NCBI RefSeq assembly: GCF_014698045.1
Contig: NZ_JACJSE010000028.1
Span: 16,952-80,951 of the forward strand
Reading direction: 5' to 3'
Source: Aulosira sp. FACHB-615
Lineage (GTDB): Bacteria; Cyanobacteriota; Cyanobacteriia; Cyanobacteriales; Nostocaceae
Length of the DNA: 64,000 bases
The position numbers and the translations under genes are program-made. Below the pieces are notes generated by a model. It was not told the origin of the DNA, made no database searches, and saw only the letters and a list, made by a program, of their open reading frames with translations. Of this stretch, positions 17,758 through 26,182 are shown piece after piece (positions within the stretch are counted from its first letter, which is position 1; the number at the start of each line of letters is the position of its first letter).

Positions 17758-18933
17758 ATGAGCAGCATTGCATCTGCCGAAAGGTTTTCTGTCCTGGTTA
17801 TTCTGCGCCGGGAGTATCTTGATATCACCGGAAACTTCTGCGCGGCCAAGCTAATTGAGTATTTCCGGCACTGGACAAAGTGGAAGATGAAAAACCATCG
17901 TACACCCTGGATTTACCAGCCTCTCAAGAAAATCTATCTTGACCTAATGGGTGAGCATAGCCTTCACGTAATCAGGAGTGCAATCGCTCTGCTTGACGAG
18001 ATGGGTATTATCTCAAAGCAGAAGAATCCCGGTAACGGGCAGGATAGGACTTGGCAGTATAAATTGAACTTTGATGTATTGAATAAGCTGCTTGGAAAAA
18101 AACAGGGGAGCAGGGAAATAAGGAGCAGGGGGATAAACACTTTAGAGGATTCAAGATTAGAGGAAGAAGGCATTCTCCCTTGCTCCCTGCCCCCTGCCCC
18201 CTTGCTTCTTATTGAACACGGCAGAGGCAAAACTGAACATCCCAAAGTCAGTGCAGAACAATACCACAGATCCCATCCAGAAGCTTCAAAGCCACAACAA
18301 CACTCTGCTGTTGAGCTTGAAAAAAGTGAGGAAGTGGAAAACGAGATTTTGGAGAACCAAGAAGGGATTTGTCAAAGCCCAGAACCAGAGTTACCCGAAA
18401 TTACTCACTTCGTTGAAGACATAAAACTGGTTGACTCAACTACCGAGACAGTTACTTATGAGGACAATTTTTCCGCCGCCCCGGTTGCGTCAAATTTTTG
18501 TGACGAAGACTTTGGTGATGATGACTACGCTTTTGAGCGACAAGAAAAATCAATACAGCCTAGCAACCAGGAAGTTCAGGAAGTGCTGCAACAATTACGA
18601 AAAATACCTTGCACTCCACAGTTTCGGCTCAACGCAGAGATTCAGCGTACAGTTAGGCGGTGCTGGGATAATGTACCGGGTGCGATCGCTTATTTGAAGG
18701 AGGCGATACGGACTTGGAAGGGTATCAAGTCACCAGAAGCTGTGTTTTTGGCGGCTTGTAAGGAGGGACGGAAGCCGGAGTCAGCACAGGCTAAATCGGA
18801 TGTGGTTGCTTGGTTTGATTGGGCGAGGCGACAAAGAATTGTGATTGCGATGTCGGGGGACACTGTATACACGCCGGATGGTGAGGCGGTTGCGTTGGCC
18901 GAGATGATGCGGCGGTTTCCTGTGGGGGAGTAG
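17758..18933 (+). CDS. Plasmid winged-helix-like protein with long acidic linker (391 aa)
   Basis: The ATG at 17758 is preceded by AGAAGGTGG, a good ribosome-binding site. The first 110 residues (FSVLVILRREYLDITGNFCA...IRSAIALLDEMGIISKQKN) look like a winged-helix DNA-binding fold such as those at the front of plasmid replication proteins. A long acidic, low-complexity linker holds PEPELPEITHFVE and EDNFSAAPVAS. The C-terminal domain (CTPQFRLNAEIQRTVRRCWD...GIKSPEAVF...YTPDGEAVA) recurs in broken copies at 2616 and 13066. A role in plasmid replication or control is inference. The linker contains a palindromic G/C-rich insertion at about 18100-18205. Confidence 0.7.
   Translation: MSSIASAERFSVLVILRREYLDITGNFCAAKLIEYFRHWTKWKMKNHRTPWIYQPLKKIYLDLMGEHSLHVIRSAIALLDEMGIISKQKNPGNGQDRTWQYKLNFDVLNKLLGKKQGSREIRSRGINTLEDSRLEEEGILPCSLPPAPLLLIEHGRGKTEHPKVSAEQYHRSHPEASKPQQHSAVELEKSEEVENEILENQEGICQSPEPELPEITHFVEDIKLVDSTTETVTYEDNFSAAPVASNFCDEDFGDDDYAFERQEKSIQPSNQEVQEVLQQLRKIPCTPQFRLNAEIQRTVRRCWDNVPGAIAYLKEAIRTWKGIKSPEAVFLAACKEGRKPESAQAKSDVVAWFDWARRQRIVIAMSGDTVYTPDGEAVALAEMMRRFPVGE
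18100..18205. repeat. G-rich/C-rich palindromic repeat inserted in frame
   Basis: The left arm is rich in GGGGAGCAGGG-type blocks and the right arm in CTCCCTGCCCCCTGCCCCC, which are largely complementary. The older copy of this gene at 2616-3410 lacks the whole stretch and joins AAGCTG directly to the sequence after it. The piece therefore entered the linker later and kept the frame open. It resembles small interspersed repeats common in Nostoc-type genomes. Confidence 0.7.
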
Positions 18934-19276
18934 GGGTAAAAGTTCTGCTCTGTCTGTACCACAGCCTGAAAAATGGTAGAGTGAAGTGAATCGCCATCAA
19001 CATTTAACTCCGCACTGTTTTTTCTCTGTCTTCCAGGTACGTCTGCTGACTTCTGTCTGCTTCCTTATACAGCAATATTGCCAATTCTTGTACGTAGGCT
19101 TTAATTGGTTCTTGTTTATGCTGATTAATGGTGAGTCATGCACAGTTTTTATTTCTTCTCATCATTTTCTCAACATCTTTTGTATCTCTTCACAAAACTA
19201 GATGCTCCCAAGAAAAAAGTTTTTTGCTGTTTATATTAATACTCATTACTGTCGTTAATACGGGTTATAGCTTTTG
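18934..19276. other. Intergenic region, nothing recognised
   Basis: These 343 bases lie between convergent genes. I see no coherent coding frame, no strong hairpin and no family remnant. Confidence 0.5.
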
Positions 19277-19915
19277 TTAAAATCTAAATATTTGTCCTTG
19301 AAATGAGGCTATTGGAGCGCATTTTAAATGAAATTCTATTAATACTGCCCTTGATTCAGAATACCATCTTTCATCTGCAATTGGTACATATGCTTGAAAC
19401 TCTGCACAAGACCCAGAATAGGGATAGCTCAAATTTTGGATTCGGCTTTCAGATTTCTCAGCCCATTCAGGAAGTTTAATTTGTCTAAAAAAATTTACTA
19501 TTGTATTCTCAAAAATAGTTTTTTCCTGTTTATTAAGTGGTTTTTCAAAAAAGAAAACGTACCAGAAATATCCAACCAATCTATCATTTTCTTCGTTTCT
19601 AGCGGCCTGCCAGTCTAGTTGGCTTACAGAAGGCTTTTCAAGAAAGCTCTGAATACACTTTTCCGGTGAAGATTTATCGATAACAGCACGAATACGTTGG
19701 TGTCCTAATTCTCTGGCAATCAATAAATATTGGTATCCACGAACTACAAATACAGACTCAGCACACACTCTAATTGTAATAGTTGGTAATGGATAAAATT
19801 TTGAGCAATAGTGTCGAAGATGTTCATAAATAAATGAATTTTCCTCTTGATTAGGTAAGAGAGACTTATCAATTGTGACTCCATCTATGTTTAATTCAAC
19901 CAATAGTATAGGCAT
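19277..19915 (-). CDS. Unknown protein, possible immunity partner of the orphan RHS toxin (212 aa)
   Basis: I do not recognise this family. It has no signal peptide and no membrane helix. One part, VFVVRGYQYLLIARELGHQR followed by IRAVID, loosely resembles the ParB-like nuclease fold, but no catalytic motif is convincing. The second half is rich in aromatic residues. It follows the RHS toxin tip on the same strand, the usual place for an immunity gene. The gap of 228 bp is long for strict coupling and holds the palindrome AGGGCTTAAGCCCT at 20055-20068. The immunity role is a positional inference only. Confidence 0.5.
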   Translation of the reverse strand: MPILLVELNIDGVTIDKSLLPNQEENSFIYEHLRHYCSKFYPLPTITIRVCAESVFVVRGYQYLLIARELGHQRIRAVIDKSSPEKCIQSFLEKPSVSQLDWQAARNEENDRLVGYFWYVFFFEKPLNKQEKTIFENTIVNFFRQIKLPEWAEKSESRIQNLSYPYSGSCAEFQAYVPIADERWYSESRAVLIEFHLKCAPIASFQGQIFRF

Positions 19916-20143
19916 TACTTATAATTATTAGTATTATCTAGCATATTGAATTTAAAAATTAACATTTAAAATTTCGGTGCTACATATCTTTACAGGAATC
20001 TAATCCATATTTTTCTCAGCAATAAGCTGATGAGCATTTAAATTGCATCAAATCAGGGCTTAAGCCCTTATTATAAGCGAATCTGTCTGAAAAAATGAAT
20101 GACGATTAGCTTATCTATGCTTTTCGTAATTTTCTCTAATATA

Positions 20144-22693
20144 CTAGACAAAACTGTACCGGGCAAAGGTATCAAATTCAGGTATTGCATTGTATGGAAT
20201 TAGTGTTTCTGTCTGCCCTGGTGTAGGTGCTTGAGGAACAGGTACCTCGACAGAAATTCCGTATTTTGCTGCAAATATACCAAAACGCTTTTCAGGTACA
20301 ATGGCAGAGAAAATGCCTTCTCCTCCTCCTGAACCATCTCCAGCTACTAAATTAGCATAGTATGCTGCCGTTGAATACTGACTTGAGAAGTATACCCCTT
20401 GTCGCTCTGGACTATTGCCATAGTACCTTTGAATATTAATAGTCCTTTGTAAAGAAGAACTTATACTTTGGGAACTTACTATTTCTAATGCAGCATAGTA
20501 TGTTGTACCACGATAAAAAGTAAGATTTCTATCTAATTCTTCTTTTTGTAAAGTTGTTGACGTGATGTAACCTATCGTAGCAAGTATTGCTAGAATTGCA
20601 AAAATAGCATTAGACTCGCCTAAAGTAGTGGAAATAAACCCAGTTGGATCGATAAAGTAAACTGGATTGTCATTAGCATAAATATACTTGTGCAGCGTCA
20701 AAGGTTCTTCCAGTTTTCCTTCATATGTATCCCTTCTCAAAAACCTTCCATTATGAGCATCATAATACCTTGCTCGATTATAATAATCTCCCAATGCTTC
20801 ATCAAACTGCTCCCCAGCAAACAGATACTTGTTCTCCACTCCACCTGTAAAGTTAATTAACTCTCCGTAAGCCTCATAGTTATAATTGCTGACAATACTT
20901 CCTGTAGCATCGGTCAATACCCGCGTACTACCTAAACCATCAATATGGTAGAAACTACGACTGTCACCCTGTTCCTGAGCAATCAAATCATTGCCGTAGA
21001 CATACTCGACTTGCACGGCACCATTAGGAGAATATTCTTCCAAAACTTGGGCATAAGGCTGCACATCATCTATTAAATACCGCGTTTCAACACCATTAAC
21101 CGTTGATGCAACTCGAATACCATTATCGTTATATCGATACTGCATTGATTGTTGTGTTACACCATTGGCATCTTTTACCCTTGCAGCAATCAATCGGTTC
21201 TCGTAATCCCAGGTGTATTCAGTTGTAATGCCATTTTCGGTCTTGGTTAAGGTATTGCCATTGTTATCGTAGGTATAATTAACAACTACCTGTTGATTCA
21301 CTGTCTCATTTAACAATCGGTCATTGGCATCATAAACGTAATCAGTAACCGTTGTAGCACCGTAGACAGTCTCACTCTTAGTAAGGCGATTGCCTACCTT
21401 ATCGAAGGTATAACCGTAGATGCGATTTCCATTAACTGCATCAGTGATTTTCTCTTGAGTCAACCTATATAAAGTATCGTAAGTGTAATCAACAGTGCGT
21501 CCATTCTGCTCGACAACTTTGGTACGGTTGCCCACCTTATCTAGCGTGTAGGTATAGCTGGACAGAATACTATCACCCCGACGATTTTCTAGATACTTTA
21601 ACCTGTTAAGGTCATCGTATTGACGGATCTCTGAAGTACCATTAGCAAAGGTAGTAAGCACCAAATTACTTACTGCATCATAATCATAATCTGCTGTAGT
21701 AATCCCATTTTCAATTACTTTGTCGAGACGGTTGCGAACATCGAAAGTATAGTTAACAGTACCAGATGCGGTAGTAACTGAAGTGCGATTACTTGCTGCA
21801 TCATAGGTATAGCTAATACTGCGGCTAACCCCATCAATATTATCAGTGCGTTTAACGAGGCGATCGCGCTCGTCATAGTCGTAGTCATAAGTCGCAGTAG
21901 TTTGACCATTAGCATCAACAAACGCAATCACATTTTGCAAACCTGTATCCGTATGAGTATACGTTACCTTCGATCCGTCCTGGAACTGTTTCGAGGTCAT
22001 CCAGTTCATGGAGTCGTAGCTATAGGTTGTAGTATTGCGATTAAAGTCAGTGTAAGTCTTAAGGTTGCCGACAGAATCATAAACTGTGTCAGAGCGTTGA
22101 TCCATTGGCAAGATTACTGCCGTGCGACGACCCACGCCGTCGTATTCATACTTGGTGCGATGATCGTTGGCATCTTCGATCCAAATTAAATTCCCAACTT
22201 CGTTGTAGCCGTATTCTGCCCAGTCTTGAAGCGCATTCTTCACTCCAGTCAAGCGACCCAGCGTATCGTAGCGGTATTCAGTCCGCTTGTCATTCTGGTC
22301 AGTCATCGCAATGCGCCGACCTAAGTTGTCATATTCGCTAGTAGTATCAGTTTTATCGTTGAACTCAGTCTTGGTCAACCGCCCTAAATCGTCGTACTTA
22401 TATGTAGTAGTGTGGTTGAGCGCATCAGTTTCAGCAATCCGCTGTCCTGCTTTGTCATAAGTATAAGTGGTTTTGGGGTTATCTGTTAAAGTTGCAGGTG
22501 TATCATCAGAATAAATTACCTGAATTTGCCGCCCTGCCATATCATAGCGGATCTCTGTACGATTGCCACGCTCATCGATTTGTGCTTTAACCAAGCCATC
22601 TGTGTAATACTCAGTGCGAGTTCTAGGATTATCATTCCAGTCATTTGGTGTTGTGTCTGGAATAATAGTTTCAATTAGCCTACCAACATCATC
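20144..22693 (-). CDS. 5'-truncated RHS/YD-repeat protein with ART-like toxin tip
   Basis: The frame is open up to the TnpB element end at about 22693 (DDVGRLIET then IPDTTP), so the apparent start at 22594 is not the real one and the 5' part is missing. Continuous YD repeats (YDxxGRL) run to the RHS core end: RARYYDAHNGRFLRRDTYEG and NPVYFIDPTGFI. After that junction comes a hydrophobic segment and a unique tail with FYRGTTYYAALEIVSS and GVYFSSQYSTAAYYANLV. This layout resembles the R-S-E type of ADP-ribosyltransferase. It would act as a delivered toxin. Without its front it is probably an orphan cassette; expression would depend on outside promoters. Confidence 0.75.
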   Translation of the reverse strand, partial: DDVGRLIETIIPDTTPNDWNDNPRTRTEYYTDGLVKAQIDERGNRTEIRYDMAGRQIQVIYSDDTPATLTDNPKTTYTYDKAGQRIAETDALNHTTTYKYDDLGRLTKTEFNDKTDTTSEYDNLGRRIAMTDQNDKRTEYRYDTLGRLTGVKNALQDWAEYGYNEVGNLIWIEDANDHRTKYEYDGVGRRTAVILPMDQRSDTVYDSVGNLKTYTDFNRNTTTYSYDSMNWMTSKQFQDGSKVTYTHTDTGLQNVIAFVDANGQTTATYDYDYDERDRLVKRTDNIDGVSRSISYTYDAASNRTSVTTASGTVNYTFDVRNRLDKVIENGITTADYDYDAVSNLVLTTFANGTSEIRQYDDLNRLKYLENRRGDSILSSYTYTLDKVGNRTKVVEQNGRTVDYTYDTLYRLTQEKITDAVNGNRIYGYTFDKVGNRLTKSETVYGATTVTDYVYDANDRLLNETVNQQVVVNYTYDNNGNTLTKTENGITTEYTWDYENRLIAARVKDANGVTQQSMQYRYNDNGIRVASTVNGVETRYLIDDVQPYAQVLEEYSPNGAVQVEYVYGNDLIAQEQGDSRSFYHIDGLGSTRVLTDATGSIVSNYNYEAYGELINFTGGVENKYLFAGEQFDEALGDYYNRARYYDAHNGRFLRRDTYEGKLEEPLTLHKYIYANDNPVYFIDPTGFISTTLGESNAIFAILAILATIGYITSTTLQKEELDRNLTFYRGTTYYAALEIVSSQSISSSLQRTINIQRYYGNSPERQGVYFSSQYSTAAYYANLVAGDGSGGGEGIFSAIVPEKRFGIFAAKYGISVEVPVPQAPTPGQTETLIPYNAIPEFDTFARYSFV

Positions 22694-22701
22694 TTGACAC
22701 T

Positions 22702-22722
22702 CCCTGAATTATAAATTCAGAG
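22702..22722 (-). ncRNA. Terminal hairpin of the TnpB guide RNA (omega/reRNA) region
   Basis: On the minus strand CTCTGAATT-TAT-AATTCAGGG forms a nine-pair stem with one G-U pair. It spans the tnpB stop codon. In IS605-type elements the guide RNA scaffold is encoded at this place and the guide is the flanking sequence that follows. Here that flank is RHS-coding DNA. The 5' end of the RNA cannot be seen by eye. Confidence 0.5.
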
Positions 22723-23923
22723 ATTCTTGCATCTTCGGGATTCCAACAAATTTACCCTCAACAAGCATCTTGACCGTATGCCCTACGGCTGCAAGCCCTC
22801 TTTGAAGAACTACCTGCGCGGCTGCAACATCTCTATCTGATGTATAGCCGCAGTTTGAACAAACATGAGTACGTTCTGAAAGCTCTTTCTTGCCTGTATC
22901 GGTTCCACAGCTTGGGCAGATTTGGCTTGTTTTGTGACTGTCCACTTTCTGAAAATAGACACCGCGTTTAAAACAGGTTTGCTCCAGGATGTTGAAGAAT
23001 TGACCCCACGCCGCATCTAAGCAGTGTTTACCTAATATGCTGCGGGACAACCCGACTAGATTTAAGTCTTCAACAAATACCATCCCAACACCATTGCAGA
23101 TTTGGTGAGACAGTTTAAAGTGCCAGTCCTTACGACAGTTAGCAACGTACTCATGTAATTTTGCTACTTTCTTAATAGCTTTGTGCCAATTATTCGAGCC
23201 TAACCGTTTTCTGGAAACACGCTGTTGCAGCAATTTAAGCTTGCGTTCGGCATCTACAAAAAACCTCGGACGTTTGACAGTTAACCCATTAGAGGTAGCA
23301 ATAAAACTTGTCAATCCGACATCAATTCCTACTGCTTCACCGTGCGGGATTGGTTGTGGTACATCTACATCCCACTGCACAATGAGCAGTATATACCAAC
23401 CAGAAGCACGTTTAACAATTTGAGCTTGTTTAATCCTGCCACTATCAGGGATTTCTCGTGATTGATGAAATTTTACCCAGCCAATCTTGGGAAGCAGTAT
23501 TTTTCCTTTTTGAATTGAATTAACTCCTATCTGCGGAAACACAAAAGAGCGCATCTTCTCTGGTTTTTTGAATCTAGGGAAACCGTGTTTTTGTTCCCAC
23601 AGTGCAACAAAAGCTTTCTCAAGGCGTTTTAATGTTTGTTGTAAAACTTGTGCTGAAACTTTCCTAAGTTCAGGATATTTCTTTTTTGCTTGGGTTAACT
23701 TTTCGGATTGATTAAAATAGGTTGGTCTTGGTGTATCGGCAGGAATTATGTACTCAGAATGTAACGAACAAGCATTAATCCGACAACTACGAGATTTAAT
23801 CCAGTCTTTACGCTCACACAGCGCATAGTTATAGACACGGCGACATTGTTCTAACCAGTCTTCAAATATGGCAATTTGGCTTTGTGTGGGTTTAAGTTTA
23901 AATTCGTAAGTCAGATGAAACAC
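22709..23923 (-). CDS. tnpB: TnpB RNA-guided endonuclease (404 aa)
   Basis: It is a full-length TnpB. The N-terminal opening is YEFKLKPTQSQ. The split RuvC catalytic acids are Asp201 in GIDVGLT, Glu285 in VFVEDLNL and Asp365 in SDRDVAAAQ. Between the last two is a zinc finger with CPSCGTDTGKK and CSNCGY. The GTG start at 23921-23923 has AGGAG a few bases upstream. TnpB cuts DNA next to the element's transposon-adjacent motif using a guide RNA from the element's end, which helps the element persist. All catalytic and zinc residues are present, so it may be active. Confidence 0.93.
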   Translation of the reverse strand: MFHLTYEFKLKPTQSQIAIFEDWLEQCRRVYNYALCERKDWIKSRSCRINACSLHSEYIIPADTPRPTYFNQSEKLTQAKKKYPELRKVSAQVLQQTLKRLEKAFVALWEQKHGFPRFKKPEKMRSFVFPQIGVNSIQKGKILLPKIGWVKFHQSREIPDSGRIKQAQIVKRASGWYILLIVQWDVDVPQPIPHGEAVGIDVGLTSFIATSNGLTVKRPRFFVDAERKLKLLQQRVSRKRLGSNNWHKAIKKVAKLHEYVANCRKDWHFKLSHQICNGVGMVFVEDLNLVGLSRSILGKHCLDAAWGQFFNILEQTCFKRGVYFQKVDSHKTSQICPSCGTDTGKKELSERTHVCSNCGYTSDRDVAAAQVVLQRGLAAVGHTVKMLVEGKFVGIPKMQESLNL

Positions 23924-23956
23924 TTGAATTATCTCCTAGTTGTTTCTAATTTTTGA

Positions 23957-24346
23957 TTAACCAACCAAATATCTAACAACCTGCGGATCTATTGCCGCAA
24001 TGCGTTTTCTAATTGACTGCGGTGGATTCTTGAAAAACTGCTTCAAATCCTGACTTTTTACTTGATAACAACTGGTACAACGTTTTTTGGCTTTGAGCCA
24101 ACCTTGTCTGACCCAATAAGTAACAGTTGTTGGGTGTAAACAAAGGTTTTTGGCAATCTCACTGCAACTGTAATTATCAAGAACTGGGCAAGTAGAATAC
24201 CCCAAAGAATACAATTTATTCTTAACGGCTGATACTATGCGATGATAACCGCGTCTTTTTAGCCGAAAAACTATTTGTTCTGGGGTGTACATTTCTGCCA
24301 TTTCTTCGAGAGTTCCTAGCTCTTTTTCTGCCCATTTAGTACACAT
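23957..24346 (-). CDS. Helix-turn-helix DNA-binding protein (129 aa)
   Basis: The middle of the protein reads CSEIAKNLCLHPTTVTYWVR followed by QGWLKAKKR. This is a clear helix-turn-helix of the MerR/excisionase-like or sigma-region-4 type. An earlier segment (TPEQIVFRLKRRGYHRIVSA) looks like a second DNA-binding helix pair. A Cys pair (CTSC) lies just after the HTH. It is probably a plasmid or phage-type regulator. It stands alone, just upstream of the TnpB element, on the same strand as the three genes before it. Confidence 0.65.
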   Translation of the reverse strand: MCTKWAEKELGTLEEMAEMYTPEQIVFRLKRRGYHRIVSAVKNKLYSLGYSTCPVLDNYSCSEIAKNLCLHPTTVTYWVRQGWLKAKKRCTSCYQVKSQDLKQFFKNPPQSIRKRIAAIDPQVVRYLVG

Positions 24347-24425
24347 TAGTAAACCTCCAAAAAATTTATCAAAATAGTACTAATATTTTTAGTTGCGATT
24401 TGTAATTGAATCGCCACTACAGAGT

Positions 24426-24965
24426 TCATTTGCTATTTTCTGGAGGCTCAAGTTCTACTTCCAGATAAGAAAGCGCAGTGTCAGCATCACCAATAGTTAG
24501 ATCAGGCTGATATTCAAGTGTTAGATAATCGGGATGTTTTGCAATCTCTTGAATGAGGAACTTTGCACCATTAACTAAATCATGCAGAGATGGATAACGT
24601 GGTTCTTGGTTCTGTTGGGTAGTTTCTTCAGCCGGAGAATTAGCTGCTACAAGACTGACACCAACTGCTTTTAACTCGTGCTTTAGTGATTCAACTTGGT
24701 GCAAGTAGCTGTTAATTTCTGCCTCCAAAACTGTTTTTAAATCCTGTGGGGATAGCAGTTTTATGTCATCCTCAATCCGTGTTTCATCATCTTCAGTGTT
24801 CTTGTTTGGCAGCAGAATGTAACGCCAACCTGCACCATATTCTTCAGCTAAATATGTGTCCTCGGCGTAATACTTCATGCCGATGATTTGACCGCGTTCT
24901 GTGCGTTGTCCAAAGCCAAATTGGGGGTAATGCCAACCCGGAGGAGTCGAGATTTTTGGTTCCAT
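24426..24965 (-). CDS. Hypothetical plasmid protein (179 aa)
   Basis: I do not recognise this family. The first 55 residues are rich in Tyr, Trp and Gly (PPGWHYPQFGFGQRTERG, GAGWRYILLPNK). A helical, Glu-rich region follows, with a possible coiled coil (about 70-105) and an acidic end. There is no signal peptide or membrane helix. Its ATG at 24965 is 45 bp after the previous gene on the same strand, suggesting co-transcription with its neighbours. Confidence 0.55.
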   Translation of the reverse strand: MEPKISTPPGWHYPQFGFGQRTERGQIIGMKYYAEDTYLAEEYGAGWRYILLPNKNTEDDETRIEDDIKLLSPQDLKTVLEAEINSYLHQVESLKHELKAVGVSLVAANSPAEETTQQNQEPRYPSLHDLVNGAKFLIQEIAKHPDYLTLEYQPDLTIGDADTALSYLEVELEPPENSK

Positions 24966-25009
24966 TGTTTTAGTTAGTGATGGTTATTTGTTGAGATTGA
25001 AAAACTGAT

Positions 25010-25336
25010 TTAAGCTGCAATATCGGGTGTTGCGTTGGTCATACTGGCAACCAAGAAAAAGTCATCGAGTGCCACTGCTGCGTTTAATGGCTGGGTGTAC
25101 TGTTTCTGGTCTATCTCGTTTGTCCAATACATGATGTGTTGAAAGACCAAACCCAGCATTGATTCGCCTTTGTAAACACGGTAGATTTTGGGGCAAGCAC
25201 CGGAACAGTAAACCAGCGTATAACCAGGGATTTCAATTAACTCTGCGTTTGGGTGTGTTGGGGATAAAAGTATTGGTTCGCAGCAATCGCCCCAGTCGGG
25301 ATCTTGAAGTAAAGACATATTTGCTGTATTTTGCAT
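25010..25336 (-). CDS. Hypothetical plasmid protein (108 aa)
   Basis: The sequence reads as a small soluble mixed alpha/beta protein with five Cys, two of them adjacent (DCCEP). Segments such as GYTLVYCSGACPKIYRVYKG look natural. I cannot name a family. It lies 45 bp upstream of the 179-aa gene on the same strand. Confidence 0.5.
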   Translation of the reverse strand: MQNTANMSLLQDPDWGDCCEPILLSPTHPNAELIEIPGYTLVYCSGACPKIYRVYKGESMLGLVFQHIMYWTNEIDQKQYTQPLNAAVALDDFFLVASMTNATPDIAA

Positions 25337-25351
25337 TCATCGTGGTGAGAG

Positions 25352-25380
25352 AGCGATCGCTGTTGAAGGATGCGATCGCT
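25352..25380. repeat. HIP1-based inverted repeat followed by a T-run
   Basis: AGCGATCGC and GCGATCGCT form a nine-pair stem around an 11-base loop. In the plus direction a T-run follows (25380-25386), so it looks like a terminator for plus-strand transcription. The flanking genes are on the minus strand, where no T-run follows. Confidence 0.6.
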
Positions 25381-25396
25381 TTTTTTACTGTCTGTA

Positions 25397-25987
25397 CTAC
25401 GCCGCTACTGGTTGGCTAATTCCCAACAGTGCGATCGCCTCATCAATACTGTCAGTTGTACGGCTCTGCCCCAATGGCCTTTGTCTGCTATACCATTGAT
25501 CTGCGCGGTTGTATCCTACGAACCCCACTCGTCGGTTGTTGAAATAAAGGGTAGTGCTAAACGAGAGCCAGTCAATCTCTCCGTGAGTTAAGCCGTATTT
25601 TTGACAAGCTGCTTCAAGTTCTTCGCTGAGGCGGTCGTTGCGCTCTCTTGGAGTTTCGGGTAGAGTGGCTTTCACTTGCTGCACTCTTGTATGAAACCAG
25701 TTGCGATCAAATGGTAGCCGTCCACCGTCAAAAAACTGTACCCATACGGTAATTCCGGCTTCTATCCAGAGTGTACGAATTGAATCGGCTTCTACTTCGA
25801 TAATCTCGGCAATGATGCGACGGTCACGAGATGTAAGCGGATCTGTGGTTGGGGCGACGGTTTGGGCTTGCTGATTTATGTACTGTGCGAGTTCGGCTTG
25901 GGCTAAGTCTTGTTCGTCTACTGTGTTGTAGTGGAAGCTTCTTGATGCTTGCGTTGAATATGTGAAGTGGTTCATAATAGAGTTCAC
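25397..25987 (-). CDS. Hypothetical plasmid protein (196 aa)
   Basis: No family is recognised. The sequence has a helical N-terminal half and a region with EVEADSIRTLWIEAGITVWV then PFDRNWFHTRVQQVKATLPE. It ends with NNRRVGFVGYNRADQWYSRQ and a short helix. Its start at 25987 faces the plus-strand regulator gene across the operator region at 26051-26103, so the two divergent genes may share control. Confidence 0.5.
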   Translation of the reverse strand: MNSIMNHFTYSTQASRSFHYNTVDEQDLAQAELAQYINQQAQTVAPTTDPLTSRDRRIIAEIIEVEADSIRTLWIEAGITVWVQFFDGGRLPFDRNWFHTRVQQVKATLPETPRERNDRLSEELEAACQKYGLTHGEIDWLSFSTTLYFNNRRVGFVGYNRADQWYSRQRPLGQSRTTDSIDEAIALLGISQPVAA

Positions 25988-26050
25988 CTTTTTAGGGACA
26001 GAAGGCGATCGCGCAAGTTTGTCAGGCGAGGGCGGTCGTCTTTTTGTTTT

Positions 26051-26103
26051 CTAGATATAATCTAGCAAATAATCTAGATTTAGTCAAGATAAAAATCTAG
26101 ATT
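26051..26103. promoter_or_regulatory. Three palindromic TCTAGA-core operator sites
   Basis: CTAGATATAATCTAG (26051-26065) is a perfect palindrome around ATA. AATCTAGATT occurs at 26071-26080 and again at 26094-26103. All sit between divergent genes, just upstream of a ribbon-helix-helix protein. Further ATCTAG-type half sites occur at 26565-26571 and 26588-26593. This is the layout of an autoregulated plasmid partition or antitoxin-type operator. Confidence 0.6.
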
Positions 26104-26182
26104 GTTAAGTTGGCTTACAATAAGCTTTACAGCTATTAGTCTGGATAAAGAGTATATTTTTGATAAAGATCAACAGAAAAAT

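Larger units (their letters stand above)
22694..23945 (-). mobile_element. IS200/IS605-group element carrying only tnpB
   Basis: The element consists of a tnpB gene with no tnpA. Its 3' end on the minus strand is marked by a hairpin at 22702-22722 that overlaps the tnpB stop codon, after which the RHS frame resumes at 22693. The other end lies somewhere in 23924-23956, just before the next gene's stop, and I cannot fix it. No target duplication is expected for this group. It would need transposase supplied in trans. Confidence 0.7.

Noticed and set aside
18690..19003. Minus-strand frames over the end of the 17758 gene
   Set aside because: They are antisense shadows of a clearly supported gene.
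23924..23956. Exact outer end of the TnpB element
   Set aside because: No clear hairpin or adjacent motif could be fixed by eye, so only an approximate limit is given.
26102..26182. Upstream TTG start for the ribbon-helix-helix gene
   Set aside because: It overlaps the operator palindromes and adds residues unlike the family.
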